From an uncultured Burkholderiales bacterium (GTDB lineage: Bacteria > Pseudomonadota > Gammaproteobacteria > Burkholderiales > Burkholderiaceae_C): 36,002 bases of DNA. The stretch is from assembly GCA_903844825.1 (NCBI GenBank), contig CAIMVC010000207.1, positions 1 through 36,002 on the forward strand. The letters are read 5' to 3'. The translations under genes were made by a program, and so were the position numbers. Every line of letters begins with the position of its first letter. The first letter of the stretch is position 1. Below, piece after piece: positions 7,911-17,316 of this stretch. The notes beneath the pieces were generated by a model. The model was given only the letters and a program-made list of their open reading frames with translations. It was not told the origin of the DNA and ran no database searches.

Positions 7911-10900
7911 ATGCCGCAATCTTTCGCTCCCAGCCTGCCACCCCTGCCTTCGCACCGACTGCGCCTGCTGGCGTGGGCGGCGCGCTGGCTGCTGACGCTG
8001 CTGGTTGCCGTCTGGCTGGCGCTGGCTGCGGGCTGGGCCTTCCTGCACGGCTGGATTGTGCCGCGAATCGGCGAGTTTCGCCCGCAGCTCGAGACTCTGG
8101 CCAGTCGCGCCCTGGGCCTGCCCGTGCGCATCGGCGAGCTGTCGGCGCAGTCCGAGGGCCTGGTGCCATCATTTGAGCTGCGCGACGTCAGATTGCTTGA
8201 CGCCAGCGGCCGGGCCGTCCTGCGGCTGCCCAGCGTGCGCGCCGCGTTGTCACCGGCGTCCCTGCTGAACCGGGGTTTTGAGCAGCTGATCATCGAGCGC
8301 CCCGAACTGGACTTGCGGCGCACGGCCGATGGCCGGCTGTTTCTGGCCGGGCTCGAGTTGTCGGGCGATGCGGCCAGCAACCCGGCCCTGGCTGACTGGT
8401 TTTTCTCGCAAACCGAGCTGGCCTTTCGCGGCGGCACGGTGCACTGGAGCGACGAGCTGCGCGGCACGCCCACCCTGACACTGACCGACGTGGACTGGGT
8501 CATGCGTAACCCCGGCAAGCGGCACCAGATGCGACTGGACGCCACACCGCCGCCCGAATGGGGCGCGCGCATGAGCCTGCGCAGCCTGCTGCGCCAGCCG
8601 CTGCTCTCGGGCGGTGCCAGCCAGTGGCGCCAATGGAGCGGGCAGATTTACGGCGAATTCAGCCAGATCGACCTGGCCCAGGCCCAGCCCTATGCCGACC
8701 TGAAGCGCCTGGGCGTGAAGCTGATGAGCGGTCAGGGCGCGCTGCGGGCCTGGGCCGACGTGCACAACGGCCAGCTCATCGGCGGCACGGCGGATGTGGC
8801 GCTGACCAACGTCAAGGCGCAGATGGGTCAGGGCCTGCAGCCGCTGCAACTGGTGTCAGTGGCGGGCCGTCTGGGCGGTCACGAACTGACCAACGGTTAC
8901 GACCTGCGCACCGAAGGCCTGAGCCTGGTCACCGATGACCAGCTGGTCTGGCCGGGCGGCAACGTGGCGCTGCAGCACCTGGGCGCCGAAGGCCGCCAGC
9001 CCGAGCGCACCGAACTCAAGGCCGACCGGCTCGACCTCGGCGCGCTGGCGCAGATGGCGCACAGGTTGCCCCTGCCTGCCGACACGCACCGCTGGCTGGA
9101 CAGCCTGGCGCCGCGTGGGCTGGTCGAGCGGCTGGAGGCCGGTTGGCAGGGCCCGCTGGCAAGGCCCGTCATGCTCAGCGCCCGCGGGCGCGTCAGCGCC
9201 CTGAGCCTGAGCGCTGGCGAGGCCGTCCCCAGCGCCAGCGGCGTCGCCAGGCCGGGCCGACCTGGCCTGCACGGCGCGAGCGTTGACTTCAAGCTGACCC
9301 ACGAAGGCGGCCAGGCCCAGCTGAGCCTGAACGACGGCTGGCTGGATTTCCCCGGTGTTTTCGAGGACCCCCGGGTGCCCATGAATCAGCTCTCGGCCGA
9401 TCTGCAGTGGAAGCACAGCGGCTCGTCAGTGGCGCTGACCCTGCGCCAGGTCAGCTTTGCCAATGCCGACGCCCAGGGTCAGTTTCAGGCGCGCTGGCAC
9501 ACCAGCGACGTGGGGCAGCCCAACCCGACCGCGGGCCGGGACCCGCGCTTTCCCGGCGTGCTCGATCTGCAGGGCAAACTCAGCCGGGGGGACGCCAGCC
9601 AGGTCCAGCGTTACCTGCCGCTGGTCTTGCCTGATACCGCACGGCGCTATGTGCGCGCCGCGGTGGTGTCCGGGCAACTCAGCGACATCAACTTCAAGGT
9701 CAAGGGGCCGCTCCAGTCAATGCCGTTCAACGACCCCAAGCAAGGCGACTTTCAGATTTCAGCCAAGCTCAAAAATGGCCTGTACGCCTACGTGCCCGGC
9801 TACCTGGAGCCCGCTGGCAGCAAGCCCTGGCCCGCGCTGGGCAGCCTCGATGCCGACCTGATGTTCAACCGTAGCAGCTTGCAAATCAGCAACGCCAGGG
9901 CGCGCGTCGCCGACCTGCCGGGCCTGCTGCTGACCAAAGGCAGCGCCCAGCTGGCCGATCTGACGCAAAACACCACTGTGGACGTGAACGCCGAACTCAA
10001 GGGGCCGCTGACGCAGGCGCTGGCGCTGGTCAATAGCTCGCCGGTTGCGGAGATGACCCGTCAGGCGCTGGCCCGCACCAGCGCCAGCGGCATTGCCGAC
10101 TACACGCTCAAGCTGTCCTTGCCGCTGGCCGATCTGAAGCGCTCCAGCGTGCAAGGCAGCGTGAGCCTGCCGGGCAACGACGTGCAGTTCAGCCCAGGCA
10201 CACCGCTCCTGGTCCGGTTGCGGGGCGTGGTCAATTTCAGCGACAGTGGCTTTAGCGTTGCAGGCGCGCAGGCCCGCCTGCTGGGGGGCGAGTTGCGTTT
10301 TGATGGCGGCAGCCGGCCGCCCGCGCGCCGCAACGACGCGGCCGAGCCCGAAGTTTCCTTTCGCGGTCAGGGCACCTTTGACGCCGAAGCCCTGCAGCAG
10401 GTGCCCGAGTTGGGGGCGCTGGCCGGCCTGACCAGGCGTGCCAGCGGCAGCACCAGTTACAGCACCGTTCTGGGTTTTCGCCAGGAGCACATGGAGCTGA
10501 GCGTGGCCAGTTCGCTCGAAGGCCTGGCGCTGGACCTGCCGGCGCCGCTGACCAAGAGCGCCGCCACCAGTTTGCCGCTGCGCTTTGAGCGCTCGCTCGT
10601 GCGCGAGTCGCTGGGCAGCGGCAAAAAGCCGCAGGATCAACTCAGCCTGAGCCTGGGCGCCGGCGCTGGCCTGCCGCGCGGCGCAGCGCTGATGTATGTG
10701 CGCGACATCAGCGGCCCACAAGCGCAGGTGCTGCGCGGCAGCCTGGCCATCGGACTGGAGACTGGTGAGGCGGCTTCGGGGAGCGAGTCCGGCGTCAGGG
10801 CCAATCTCAATCTGGGCTCGGTGGATCTGGATGCCTGGGACAAGGCGCTGGGCACCGAATCGCCCACCAACCCCGGCCAAGGCGAGCAGCGCTCTGCACT

Positions 10901-12122
10901 GGCGGCCTACCTGCCCACGGTGGTTGCGCTGCGCGCCCGCGAGCTCAAACTCCAAAACCATACCCTGAGCCAGGTGGTCGCCGGCGGCTCGCGCGATGGC
11001 CAGAACTGGCGCGCCAATATCGACGCCAACGAACTCAATGGCTACGCTGAATTCAGGCCGGCTGTGGCGGGCGCTACCGGCAATGCCGGGCGCCTGTATG
11101 CCCGGCTGTCCCGGCTGAGCCTGGGCACCGGCACCGCCAGCGAAGTCGAGGCTTTGCTGGACAGCCAGCCGGTCAGCATTCCGGCGCTGGACATCATGGT
11201 CGAAGACCTGGACCTGCGCGGTAAAAAACTCGGCCGCGTCGAGGTCGAGGCCATCAACCGCAGCGGCCCGGTGCTGGCCCGCGAAGGCGGCCTGCGCGAG
11301 TGGCGGCTCAACCGCCTTCAGCTGAGCGTGCCGGAAGCGACTTTTTCAGCCACCGGCAAGTGGGCCGCACCACCCGCCAGCGGCCCGTCCGGGGGCGGTC
11401 CGGAGAAGCGCTACACCGCCATGGACTTTCATCTGGACATCGCCGACTCCGGGGCGCTGCTCAAGCGCTTTGGCATGGACGGCGTGGTCAGCCGCGGCAA
11501 AGGCCGGCTCGAGGGCCAGGTCGGCTGGACCGGCTCGCCGCTGGCCCTGCATTACCCCAGCCTGAACGGGCAGTTCAAGGTCAACATCGAGTCCGGACAG
11601 TTTCTCAAGGCCGACCCGGGGGTGGCCAAGCTGCTGGGGGTGCTTAGTCTGCAAGCCCTGCCCCGACGCCTGGCGCTCGATTTCAGGGACGTGTTTTCAG
11701 ATGGTTTTGCCTTTGACCTGGTGCGCGGCGACGTCAGCATTCACCAGGGCGTGGCGGCCACCAACAACTTGCAGATGAAGGGTGTCAACGCGGCTGTGCT
11801 GATGGAGGGCCAGGCCGACATTGCCCGCGAAACCCAGGACGTTAAGGTGGTGGTGGTGCCCGACATCAATGCCGGCACCGCTTCGCTGATCGCCTCGGCC
11901 ATCAACCCGGTGGTCGGACTGGGCACCTTCCTGGCCCAGATCTTCCTGCGTCGCCCGCTGAGCGAGGCGGCAACGCAGGAGTTTCACCTCAGCGGCACCT
12001 GGAGCGATCCGCGCGTCAGGCGGGTGGAGCGCGGCGCTGGCAAAACGGTTGACAACGCCGTTGATAAAGCGGCGGATAAGGCGGACGACAAAGCGCCGGC
12101 CCCCGCCATCAGCAAGCCCTGA
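7911..12122 (+). CDS. yhdP: YhdP family AsmA-like envelope protein
   Basis: 1403 residues, somewhat longer than the E. coli YhdP of about 1270. A single N-terminal membrane helix covers about residues 19-45 (TLLVAVWLALAAGWAFLHGW). A long periplasmic part follows, beginning with the typical VRIGELSAQSEGLVPSFELR region and rich in beta-strand AsmA/DUF3971 repeats. The C-terminal part (GTASLIASAINPVVGLGTFL) is conserved in the family. In E. coli, YhdP with TamB and YdbH supports phospholipid transport from inner to outer membrane; the same role is inferred here. The tail (DNAVDKAADKADDKAPAPAI) is charged low-complexity. The nit-type gene follows after 19 bases, as in many beta-proteobacteria. 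Confidence 0.92.
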   Translation: MPQSFAPSLPPLPSHRLRLLAWAARWLLTLLVAVWLALAAGWAFLHGWIVPRIGEFRPQLETLASRALGLPVRIGELSAQSEGLVPSFELRDVRLLDASGRAVLRLPSVRAALSPASLLNRGFEQLIIERPELDLRRTADGRLFLAGLELSGDAASNPALADWFFSQTELAFRGGTVHWSDELRGTPTLTLTDVDWVMRNPGKRHQMRLDATPPPEWGARMSLRSLLRQPLLSGGASQWRQWSGQIYGEFSQIDLAQAQPYADLKRLGVKLMSGQGALRAWADVHNGQLIGGTADVALTNVKAQMGQGLQPLQLVSVAGRLGGHELTNGYDLRTEGLSLVTDDQLVWPGGNVALQHLGAEGRQPERTELKADRLDLGALAQMAHRLPLPADTHRWLDSLAPRGLVERLEAGWQGPLARPVMLSARGRVSALSLSAGEAVPSASGVARPGRPGLHGASVDFKLTHEGGQAQLSLNDGWLDFPGVFEDPRVPMNQLSADLQWKHSGSSVALTLRQVSFANADAQGQFQARWHTSDVGQPNPTAGRDPRFPGVLDLQGKLSRGDASQVQRYLPLVLPDTARRYVRAAVVSGQLSDINFKVKGPLQSMPFNDPKQGDFQISAKLKNGLYAYVPGYLEPAGSKPWPALGSLDADLMFNRSSLQISNARARVADLPGLLLTKGSAQLADLTQNTTVDVNAELKGPLTQALALVNSSPVAEMTRQALARTSASGIADYTLKLSLPLADLKRSSVQGSVSLPGNDVQFSPGTPLLVRLRGVVNFSDSGFSVAGAQARLLGGELRFDGGSRPPARRNDAAEPEVSFRGQGTFDAEALQQVPELGALAGLTRRASGSTSYSTVLGFRQEHMELSVASSLEGLALDLPAPLTKSAATSLPLRFERSLVRESLGSGKKPQDQLSLSLGAGAGLPRGAALMYVRDISGPQAQVLRGSLAIGLETGEAASGSESGVRANLNLGSVDLDAWDKALGTESPTNPGQGEQRSALAAYLPTVVALRARELKLQNHTLSQVVAGGSRDGQNWRANIDANELNGYAEFRPAVAGATGNAGRLYARLSRLSLGTGTASEVEALLDSQPVSIPALDIMVEDLDLRGKKLGRVEVEAINRSGPVLAREGGLREWRLNRLQLSVPEATFSATGKWAAPPASGPSGGGPEKRYTAMDFHLDIADSGALLKRFGMDGVVSRGKGRLEGQVGWTGSPLALHYPSLNGQFKVNIESGQFLKADPGVAKLLGVLSLQALPRRLALDFRDVFSDGFAFDLVRGDVSIHQGVAATNNLQMKGVNAAVLMEGQADIARETQDVKVVVVPDINAGTASLIASAINPVVGLGTFLAQIFLRRPLSEAATQEFHLSGTWSDPRVRRVERGAGKTVDNAVDKAADKADDKAPAPAISKP

Positions 12123-12141
12123 ACATGAAGAATCAGTCCGC

Positions 12142-12948
12142 ATGAACGTCGCCGCCATCCAGATGGTCTCGGGCCAGAGCCTGACGCAAAACCTTCGCGC
12201 CGCTGGCGAGTTGCTGGCCCAGGCCGCCGAGCAAGGTGCCGAGCTGGCCGTGCTGCCCGAGTATTTTTGTCTGCTGGGGCAAAAGGACAGCGACAAACTG
12301 CAAGCGCAGGAAGCGCCGGGCAGCGGCCCGGTACAGGACTTCCTGGCTGAGGCAGCGCGCTCCCATGGGCTGTGGATCGTTGGCGGCACGCTGCCCCTGT
12401 CGACCCGCGACCCCGGCCGGGTGCGCAATGCCTGTCTGGTGCACGACCCGGCCGGGCGCTGCGTGGCACGTTACGACAAGATTCACCTGTTTCGCTTTTC
12501 AAACGGCAACGAACGCTACGACGAATCGCGCACGCTCGAACCCGGCACCGAAGCGGTGAGCTTTGAACTCCCATCCGCCGACGGCCACCGATGGCGCGTG
12601 GGCCTGAGCGTTTGCTACGACCTGCGTTTTCCCGAACTCTACCGCCAGCTCCAGGCCGACCTGCTGCTGGTGCCCAGCGCTTTTACGCACACCACTGGCC
12701 AAGCGCACTGGGAGCTGCTCTTGCGCGCCCGGGCAGTCGAAAACCTGGCCTACGTGGTGGCTGCGGCCCAGGGCGGGCTGCACGACAATGGCCGGCGCAC
12801 CTGGGGCCAGAGCATGTTGGTCGACCCCTGGGGCAGCGTGCTGGCTCAGCAGGCCGAAGGCCCGGCGGTCGTCATGGCGCAGTTGCATGCGTCACAGCTG
12901 GCCAGCGTGCGGACCCAACTGCCGTCACTCGACCACCGCGCGTTGTGA
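12142..12948 (+). CDS. Carbon-nitrogen hydrolase (nitrilase superfamily, Nit1/deaminated-glutathione amidase type)
   Basis: 268 residues from ATG 12142; earlier in-frame starts would add a basic stretch lying inside yhdP. The catalytic triad of the nitrilase fold is present: Glu40 (VLPEYF), Lys113 (RYDKIHLF) and Cys158 (SVCYDLRFPELY). The Nit1/YbeM subgroup hydrolyses deaminated glutathione made by transaminase side reactions, a metabolite-repair job in the cytoplasm. Assignment to this subgroup rests on general resemblance and on linkage to yhdP. Its stop overlaps the GTG start of the kinase gene (GTGA). The metalloprotease gene tldD, which often follows this pair, is not here; a two-component system takes its place. 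Confidence 0.88.
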   Translation: MNVAAIQMVSGQSLTQNLRAAGELLAQAAEQGAELAVLPEYFCLLGQKDSDKLQAQEAPGSGPVQDFLAEAARSHGLWIVGGTLPLSTRDPGRVRNACLVHDPAGRCVARYDKIHLFRFSNGNERYDESRTLEPGTEAVSFELPSADGHRWRVGLSVCYDLRFPELYRQLQADLLLVPSAFTHTTGQAHWELLLRARAVENLAYVVAAAQGGLHDNGRRTWGQSMLVDPWGSVLAQQAEGPAVVMAQLHASQLASVRTQLPSLDHRAL

Positions 12949-15182
12949 AGTCCGAGCGCCTGGTCAGAAACCGACCGCCCCACCGAACGCGCCGCGCCAG
13001 CGCCGGCGGTCAGGACGCGCCGGCACCGGCGGCCGCACCAACGCATTGGGCGCTGCGCCTGAAAAACAGCGCCAAAACCTCCATCAAGACGCGCCTGAAA
13101 AGTCGCTGGTCGCTGTGGATGCTGCTGGTGGCCTTGGTGGTCGCTCTGCTCGGCTTGCTGGTGTGGCTGGCGGGTCGCTACGAAACCAGTGTGGCGCAAA
13201 GCCGGCTGGAGGCTGCTGCTGCCGAAACCGTTGTCGACCTGCGCAACGGCTTGACCCGCAACGTGCGCAGCCTGCAGGCGCTGCATGCCAGCGAGCGCGG
13301 CGTCGAGGCCTGGCGCAGCCACGCCGACGACTTGCTGCGCCAGCAGGGCGAGATGATGCGCATTGAATGGCGCGACCCGACGCTGGCGCTGCTGACGTTC
13401 AGCGAGACGCCTTACCGCCCATCGGTGTTTGAGACGCTGGGCCGCAGCAGCAGCCAGGCCGACATCGCTCTGGCCTGCAACACGGCGCTGCGCTTTAGCG
13501 GCAGCGCGTATTCGACCAGCTACTTCGCACCCCAAAAAGACGGCATGGGCCTGGAATTGCTGGACCTGTGCGTGCCCATCATGAGCACCGGCAAACTGAC
13601 CGGCTTTACCGTCACCACCTATGCCCTGCAGGATGTGCTGGCCGAATTGGTGGGCAAGCAACTCCTCCGCGGACAGGGCTTGTCCTTCACCGAAGCCGAC
13701 GGCACGCGACTGGCCATTTACGGCACGCCCGGGCGCGGCGACCGCGTCTACATGGCCCAGCAGTTGCTCGACCTGCCGGGCAACACGCTGGTGCTGCGCA
13801 TGGAAAGCCGCAAGGGAACACCCGACTTTTTCCCGAACGTGCTCACCGCTCTGGTCAGCGCCATGGCCTTCGCGCTGCTGGCCGTGCTGCTGCTGCTCGG
13901 GCGCGACATGCGCCGGCGCCTGAAGGTCGAAAAAGACCTGGCCGAAGCGCTGGCGTTCCGCAAGGCCATGGAAGACTCGCTGGTGACCGGCCTGCGCGCG
14001 CGTGACCTGCAGGGGCGCATCACCTACGTCAACCCGGCTTTTTGCCAGATGGTAGGCGTCGAAGCCCGCGAGCTGCTGGACCACAGCCAGCCTACCCCTT
14101 ACTGGCCGCCCGAGCTGGCCGGCGTCTACCAGAGCCGCCAGGCAATTCGGCTGGCCACCAACACGCTGCCGCGCGGCGGGCACGAGTCGGTTTTCATGCG
14201 CCGCGACGGCACGCGCTTTCCGGTCCTCATCATTGAGGCGCCGCTGATCAATGCCAACGGCAAACACACCGGCTGGATGAGCGCCGTGCTGGACATCAGC
14301 GAGCAGCGCCGCGTCGAAGAGCTGTCCCGCGCCAGCCAGGACCGGCTGCAGGCCACGGCCCGGCTGGCCATGGTCGGGGAGATGGCCTCGCTGCTGAGCC
14401 ACGAGTTGAATCAGCCGCTGGCGGCGATTTCGAGTTACGCCACCGGCTCCATCAACTTGCTGCAGGACGCGCCGGCACACGCACGCCAGCCACCGCAGCT
14501 GGTGGCCGACCTGCAACTGGCGCTCAAGCGCATCGGCGAGCAGGCCGAGCGCGCCGGCAAGGTCATCAAGAGCGTGCATGACTTCGTGCGCCGGCGCGAC
14601 CAGGTGCGCGAAATCGTCCGGCCCATGGCCTTGCTCGACGCCATCATGCCGCTGGTGAGTTTGCAGGCGCGCAAGCTCGGGGTGCGGGTGGTCATGGAAG
14701 TCGACGACGCCTGCCCGGCCGTGCTGTGCGACCGCACCATGGTCGAGCAGGTGTTGCTCAACTTGTCGCGCAACGGCATGCAGGCCATGCAGGGCGTGAG
14801 CAGCCCGTCCGGGCAATTGCTCGAGAAAGTCCTGAGTCTGCGGGTCCAAAGCGCCGCCTCCAGACCGGACAGTCGCTGGGTCGAATTCTCCGTGGCCGAC
14901 GTCGGACAGGGCATCGCCGAGTCAATCGCCGAAAAATTATTCACCCCCTTCTTCACCACCAAGGAAGAAGGCATGGGCTTGGGACTGAGTCTGTGCCGCA
15001 CGGTGGTCGAGCAGCACGGTGGCTTTCTGGGCTTTGAGCCGCACGCACCGCAAGGCACGATGTTCAGGTTCACCCTGCCAGCCGCACCCGCCGCAGCCGC
15101 AGCCGCGCCAGGCGGCACCGCAAACGGCCACGCCAGCGAGCCAGCCCCCAGCCTTGCCCTTTCTCACCAGGACTTGCCATGA
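12945..15182 (+). CDS. Membrane PAS-domain sensor histidine kinase (FixL/DctB-like)
   Basis: 745 residues if translation starts at GTG 12945, which overlaps the preceding stop; no clear ribosome site is seen, so the start is tentative. After a basic head there is a first membrane helix (about 59-78), a sensor region of roughly 220 residues outside the membrane and a second helix (about 299-320). A PAS domain follows (about 335-460, GRITYVNPAFCQMVGVEARE). The phosphoacceptor is His486 in LSHELNQPLAAISSY, the HELNQPL variant typical of FixL/DctB/TtrS kinases. The ATPase domain has the N box (NLSRNGMQAM), G1 (DVGQGIAES) and G2 (GMGLGLSLC) motifs. No heme-ligand pattern of FixL was recognised in the PAS domain. 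The signal sensed is unknown. The tail is Ala/Pro-rich. It overlaps the response regulator by ATGA. Confidence 0.88.
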   Translation: MKSERLVRNRPPHRTRRASAGGQDAPAPAAAPTHWALRLKNSAKTSIKTRLKSRWSLWMLLVALVVALLGLLVWLAGRYETSVAQSRLEAAAAETVVDLRNGLTRNVRSLQALHASERGVEAWRSHADDLLRQQGEMMRIEWRDPTLALLTFSETPYRPSVFETLGRSSSQADIALACNTALRFSGSAYSTSYFAPQKDGMGLELLDLCVPIMSTGKLTGFTVTTYALQDVLAELVGKQLLRGQGLSFTEADGTRLAIYGTPGRGDRVYMAQQLLDLPGNTLVLRMESRKGTPDFFPNVLTALVSAMAFALLAVLLLLGRDMRRRLKVEKDLAEALAFRKAMEDSLVTGLRARDLQGRITYVNPAFCQMVGVEARELLDHSQPTPYWPPELAGVYQSRQAIRLATNTLPRGGHESVFMRRDGTRFPVLIIEAPLINANGKHTGWMSAVLDISEQRRVEELSRASQDRLQATARLAMVGEMASLLSHELNQPLAAISSYATGSINLLQDAPAHARQPPQLVADLQLALKRIGEQAERAGKVIKSVHDFVRRRDQVREIVRPMALLDAIMPLVSLQARKLGVRVVMEVDDACPAVLCDRTMVEQVLLNLSRNGMQAMQGVSSPSGQLLEKVLSLRVQSAASRPDSRWVEFSVADVGQGIAESIAEKLFTPFFTTKEEGMGLGLSLCRTVVEQHGGFLGFEPHAPQGTMFRFTLPAAPAAAAAAPGGTANGHASEPAPSLALSHQDLP

Positions 15183-15823
15183 CCGCGCATTTTCAAGCCG
15201 CCCACGCGGCGGTCTACATCGTTGACGACGACGCCGGCGTGCGCGACGCGCTGGCCTGGTTGCTGCGCTCGCGCCGCCTGTCGAGCGAAACGTTTGACTG
15301 CGCCGAGGCCTTCTACGCCCACGTCAGCCAGCACTTTGAGGTGCGCGAACCCAGTTGCGTGCTGCTGGACGTGCGCATGGGCGCGCTCAGCGGCCTGGCG
15401 ATGTTTGAAAAGCTGATCGGCTACGGCTTGCTGCCGATCTTGCCAGTGATTTTTTTAACCGGCCATGCCGACGTACCGACGGCGGTCGACGCCGTCAAAC
15501 GCGGGGCCTTTGATTTTTGCGAGAAGCCGTTTTCAGACAACGCGCTGGTGGACCGCATCGAACAGGCGCTGGCCCTGTCGGCGGCCGGGCTGGCCGAGCG
15601 CAACCAGTCCACTGGACTGCAGGCGCGGCTCGATGGCCTGACCGATCGGGAGCGTGATGTGATGCGCCTGGTAGTGGCCGGCCTGCCCAACAAGCTGGTG
15701 GCCGACCAGCTCGACATCAGCGTGCGCACCGTCGAAGTTCACCGGGCCCGCGTGTTTGACAAAATGGCGGTCAAGTCAGCGGTCGAGCTGGCCAACTTGC
15801 TGCGCGGGCTGGAACTGTCGTGA
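15179..15823 (+). CDS. FixJ-family response regulator (receiver + LuxR-type HTH)
   Basis: 214 residues. The receiver domain covers about 11-130, with the acidic pair in VYIVDDDAGVRDAL, phosphoacceptor Asp64 (VLLDVRM), Thr in FLTGHADV and Lys in CEKPFSDN. The output domain (about 145-210) is a LuxR/NarL-type helix-turn-helix: LTDRERDVMRLVVAGLPNKL, then ISVRTVEVHRARVFDKM. Such regulators act as phosphorylation-dependent DNA-binding activators. The start ATG overlaps the kinase stop (ATGA), so the pair is translationally coupled and almost certainly a cognate system. Target genes are not evident; the nitrilase-type gene ahead is cotranscribed by arrangement, but there is no sign that it is the target. 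Confidence 0.93.
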   Translation: MTAHFQAAHAAVYIVDDDAGVRDALAWLLRSRRLSSETFDCAEAFYAHVSQHFEVREPSCVLLDVRMGALSGLAMFEKLIGYGLLPILPVIFLTGHADVPTAVDAVKRGAFDFCEKPFSDNALVDRIEQALALSAAGLAERNQSTGLQARLDGLTDRERDVMRLVVAGLPNKLVADQLDISVRTVEVHRARVFDKMAVKSAVELANLLRGLELS

Positions 15824-15826
15824 CGC

Positions 15827-15988
15827 TCAGGGCGCGCCGGTGGCATCGTCGCCGGGCTGCCCCGGCTTTTTTGGCGCGGCCTCTGGCGGCTTGAGCTCAC
15901 CCCCCTTGCGCCCCGAAAACATGGTCCACCACACGATGAACAACAACACCAGCAAGGCGCCAAGGGCTTCGAGCAAGAGCAGGGTCAT
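15827..15988 (-). CDS. Small single-helix membrane protein, unknown function
   Basis: 53 residues from ATG 15988. A GGA about 10 bases upstream could serve as ribosome site. The N-terminal half is one hydrophobic helix (LLLLEALGALLVLLFIVWWT), followed by MFSGRKGGEL and a Pro/Lys-rich tail. I recall similar WWTMFSGR proteins of about 50 residues in Comamonadaceae, which supports a real gene; no function is known. Its start codon shares the CATG with the mltA start on the other strand, and its stop lies 3 bases beyond the convergent response-regulator stop. It therefore fills the gap completely. Confidence 0.6.
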   Translation of the reverse strand: MTLLLLEALGALLVLLFIVWWTMFSGRKGGELKPPEAAPKKPGQPGDDATGAP

Positions 15989-17159
15989 GGCAGTTTTTTC
16001 CAGAGTGGGCAGGGCTGGCGGCATTATCGCCAGCGTGCTCGCCCTGGCGTCCTGTGCGGTTTCTACGCCGCCGCCGGCTGGGCCGCCCGTCGAGCCCCCG
16101 CTGGCTCAGGCCGTTGAACCGGCGCCATCAGCGCCCGCCAGCGCCCGGACGGCTCCACCCGGCAACCGGGTGCAGGGCAAAAGCCGCTGGGTGGCGGTGC
16201 CCTGGTCGGACTTGCCGGGCTTTGATCAAGACACGCTGTTTGAGGCCTGGCTCGCCTGGCTGCGCAGCTGTGAGCGGCCCGGACCGGTTTTTGCCCCCTT
16301 GTGCCCCGAAGTGCGGCGGCTCAGCATTGCCAGCAGCCAGGAGCAGCGCGCCTGGATCATGAGCCGCCTGCAAGCCTTTCGGGTGGAGTCGCTGGACGGC
16401 GTGGCCGAAGGGCTGCTGACCAGCTACTTCGAGCCGGTCCTGCAGGCCCGCCGCCACAGCGGAGGCGGCTACGCCGTGCCGCTGCACCGCCCGCCCAGCG
16501 GGCTGAGCGGGCGCAAGCCCTGGTTCAGCCGGCAGGACATCGAGACCTTGCCCGAAGCCCGGGCCAGCCTCAAAGGACGGGAGATCGCCTGGCTGGAGGA
16601 CCCGATCGACGCCATGCTGCTGCACATCCAGGGCTCGGGCCGCCTCAGCATCAGCGAGCCCGACGGCTCGCGCAAAACCGTGCGTGTGGCCTTTGCCGGC
16701 TCCAACGAGCAGCCCTACCGCAGCATCAACCAGTGGCTGCTCGAGCAGGGCGTGCGCAAGATCAACCCCTGGCCCGAAGCCACCAAGGCCTGGGCGGCGC
16801 AAAACCCGCAGCGCGTGCAGCAGCTGTTGTGGAGCAACCCGCGCTATATCTTTTTCAAAGAAGAGCCACTGGCCGATGCCGACGCCAGCGCCGGCCCGCG
16901 CGGTGCCCAGGGCGTGCCGCTGAGCGCCGGCCGCTCGATCGCCGTCGACCGCGAATCCATCCCTTACGGCACGCCGGTCTGGCTGGCCTCCAGCGGGCCC
17001 GCCGTGCAACTGCAAAAACTGGTGCTGGCTCAGGACACTGGCAGCGCCATTGTTGGCGCCGTACGGGCCGACTACTTTGCCGGCACCGGACCACAAGCGG
17101 GGCAGCTGGCCAGCAAGGTTAACCAGCCGCTGCGGCTGTGGGTCCTTTGGCCCAAGTAG
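15987..17159 (+). CDS. mltA: Membrane-bound lytic murein transglycosylase A
   Basis: 390 residues from ATG 15987. The first 23 residues form a lipoprotein signal peptide ending in LALASC (Cys23), followed by a Pro-rich linker. The MltA barrel region (GLLTSYFEPVLQA, DPIDAMLLHIQGSGRL) and the C-terminal 3D domain (VLAQDTGSAIVGAVRADYFA) are both present. Asp350 in LAQDTGSAI corresponds to the catalytic Asp of E. coli MltA. The enzyme cleaves glycan strands of peptidoglycan, forming 1,6-anhydro-muropeptides, and is expected to be anchored in the outer membrane. The start lies inside the start codon of the divergent small gene, so its promoter and leader are within that gene. Confidence 0.93.
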   Translation: MAVFSRVGRAGGIIASVLALASCAVSTPPPAGPPVEPPLAQAVEPAPSAPASARTAPPGNRVQGKSRWVAVPWSDLPGFDQDTLFEAWLAWLRSCERPGPVFAPLCPEVRRLSIASSQEQRAWIMSRLQAFRVESLDGVAEGLLTSYFEPVLQARRHSGGGYAVPLHRPPSGLSGRKPWFSRQDIETLPEARASLKGREIAWLEDPIDAMLLHIQGSGRLSISEPDGSRKTVRVAFAGSNEQPYRSINQWLLEQGVRKINPWPEATKAWAAQNPQRVQQLLWSNPRYIFFKEEPLADADASAGPRGAQGVPLSAGRSIAVDRESIPYGTPVWLASSGPAVQLQKLVLAQDTGSAIVGAVRADYFAGTGPQAGQLASKVNQPLRLWVLWPK

Positions 17160-17316
17160 GCCCGCGCCAGACGCCGGCCCGGCGATACCCTCACACCGGC
17201 TCGGGCCAAGGCGCCGGGGCGGGGGGCGCCGCATACAATCCCGAACTTGCCCGGTGCACTGCCCGGCGCGGCATGGCCGTGCCTGTGCGCCCCTCATCAC
17301 CCTTGTGGAGTACCCC

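Noticed and set aside
12846..14849. Open minus-strand frame of 667 codons opposite the PAS kinase
   Set aside because: The plus frame has complete histidine-kinase motifs. The opposite frame is an antisense shadow typical of high-GC third positions.
17234..17239. TACAAT as a promoter -10 for yajC
   Set aside because: No -35-like hexamer at 16-18 bases upstream; a single hexamer match is not enough to list.
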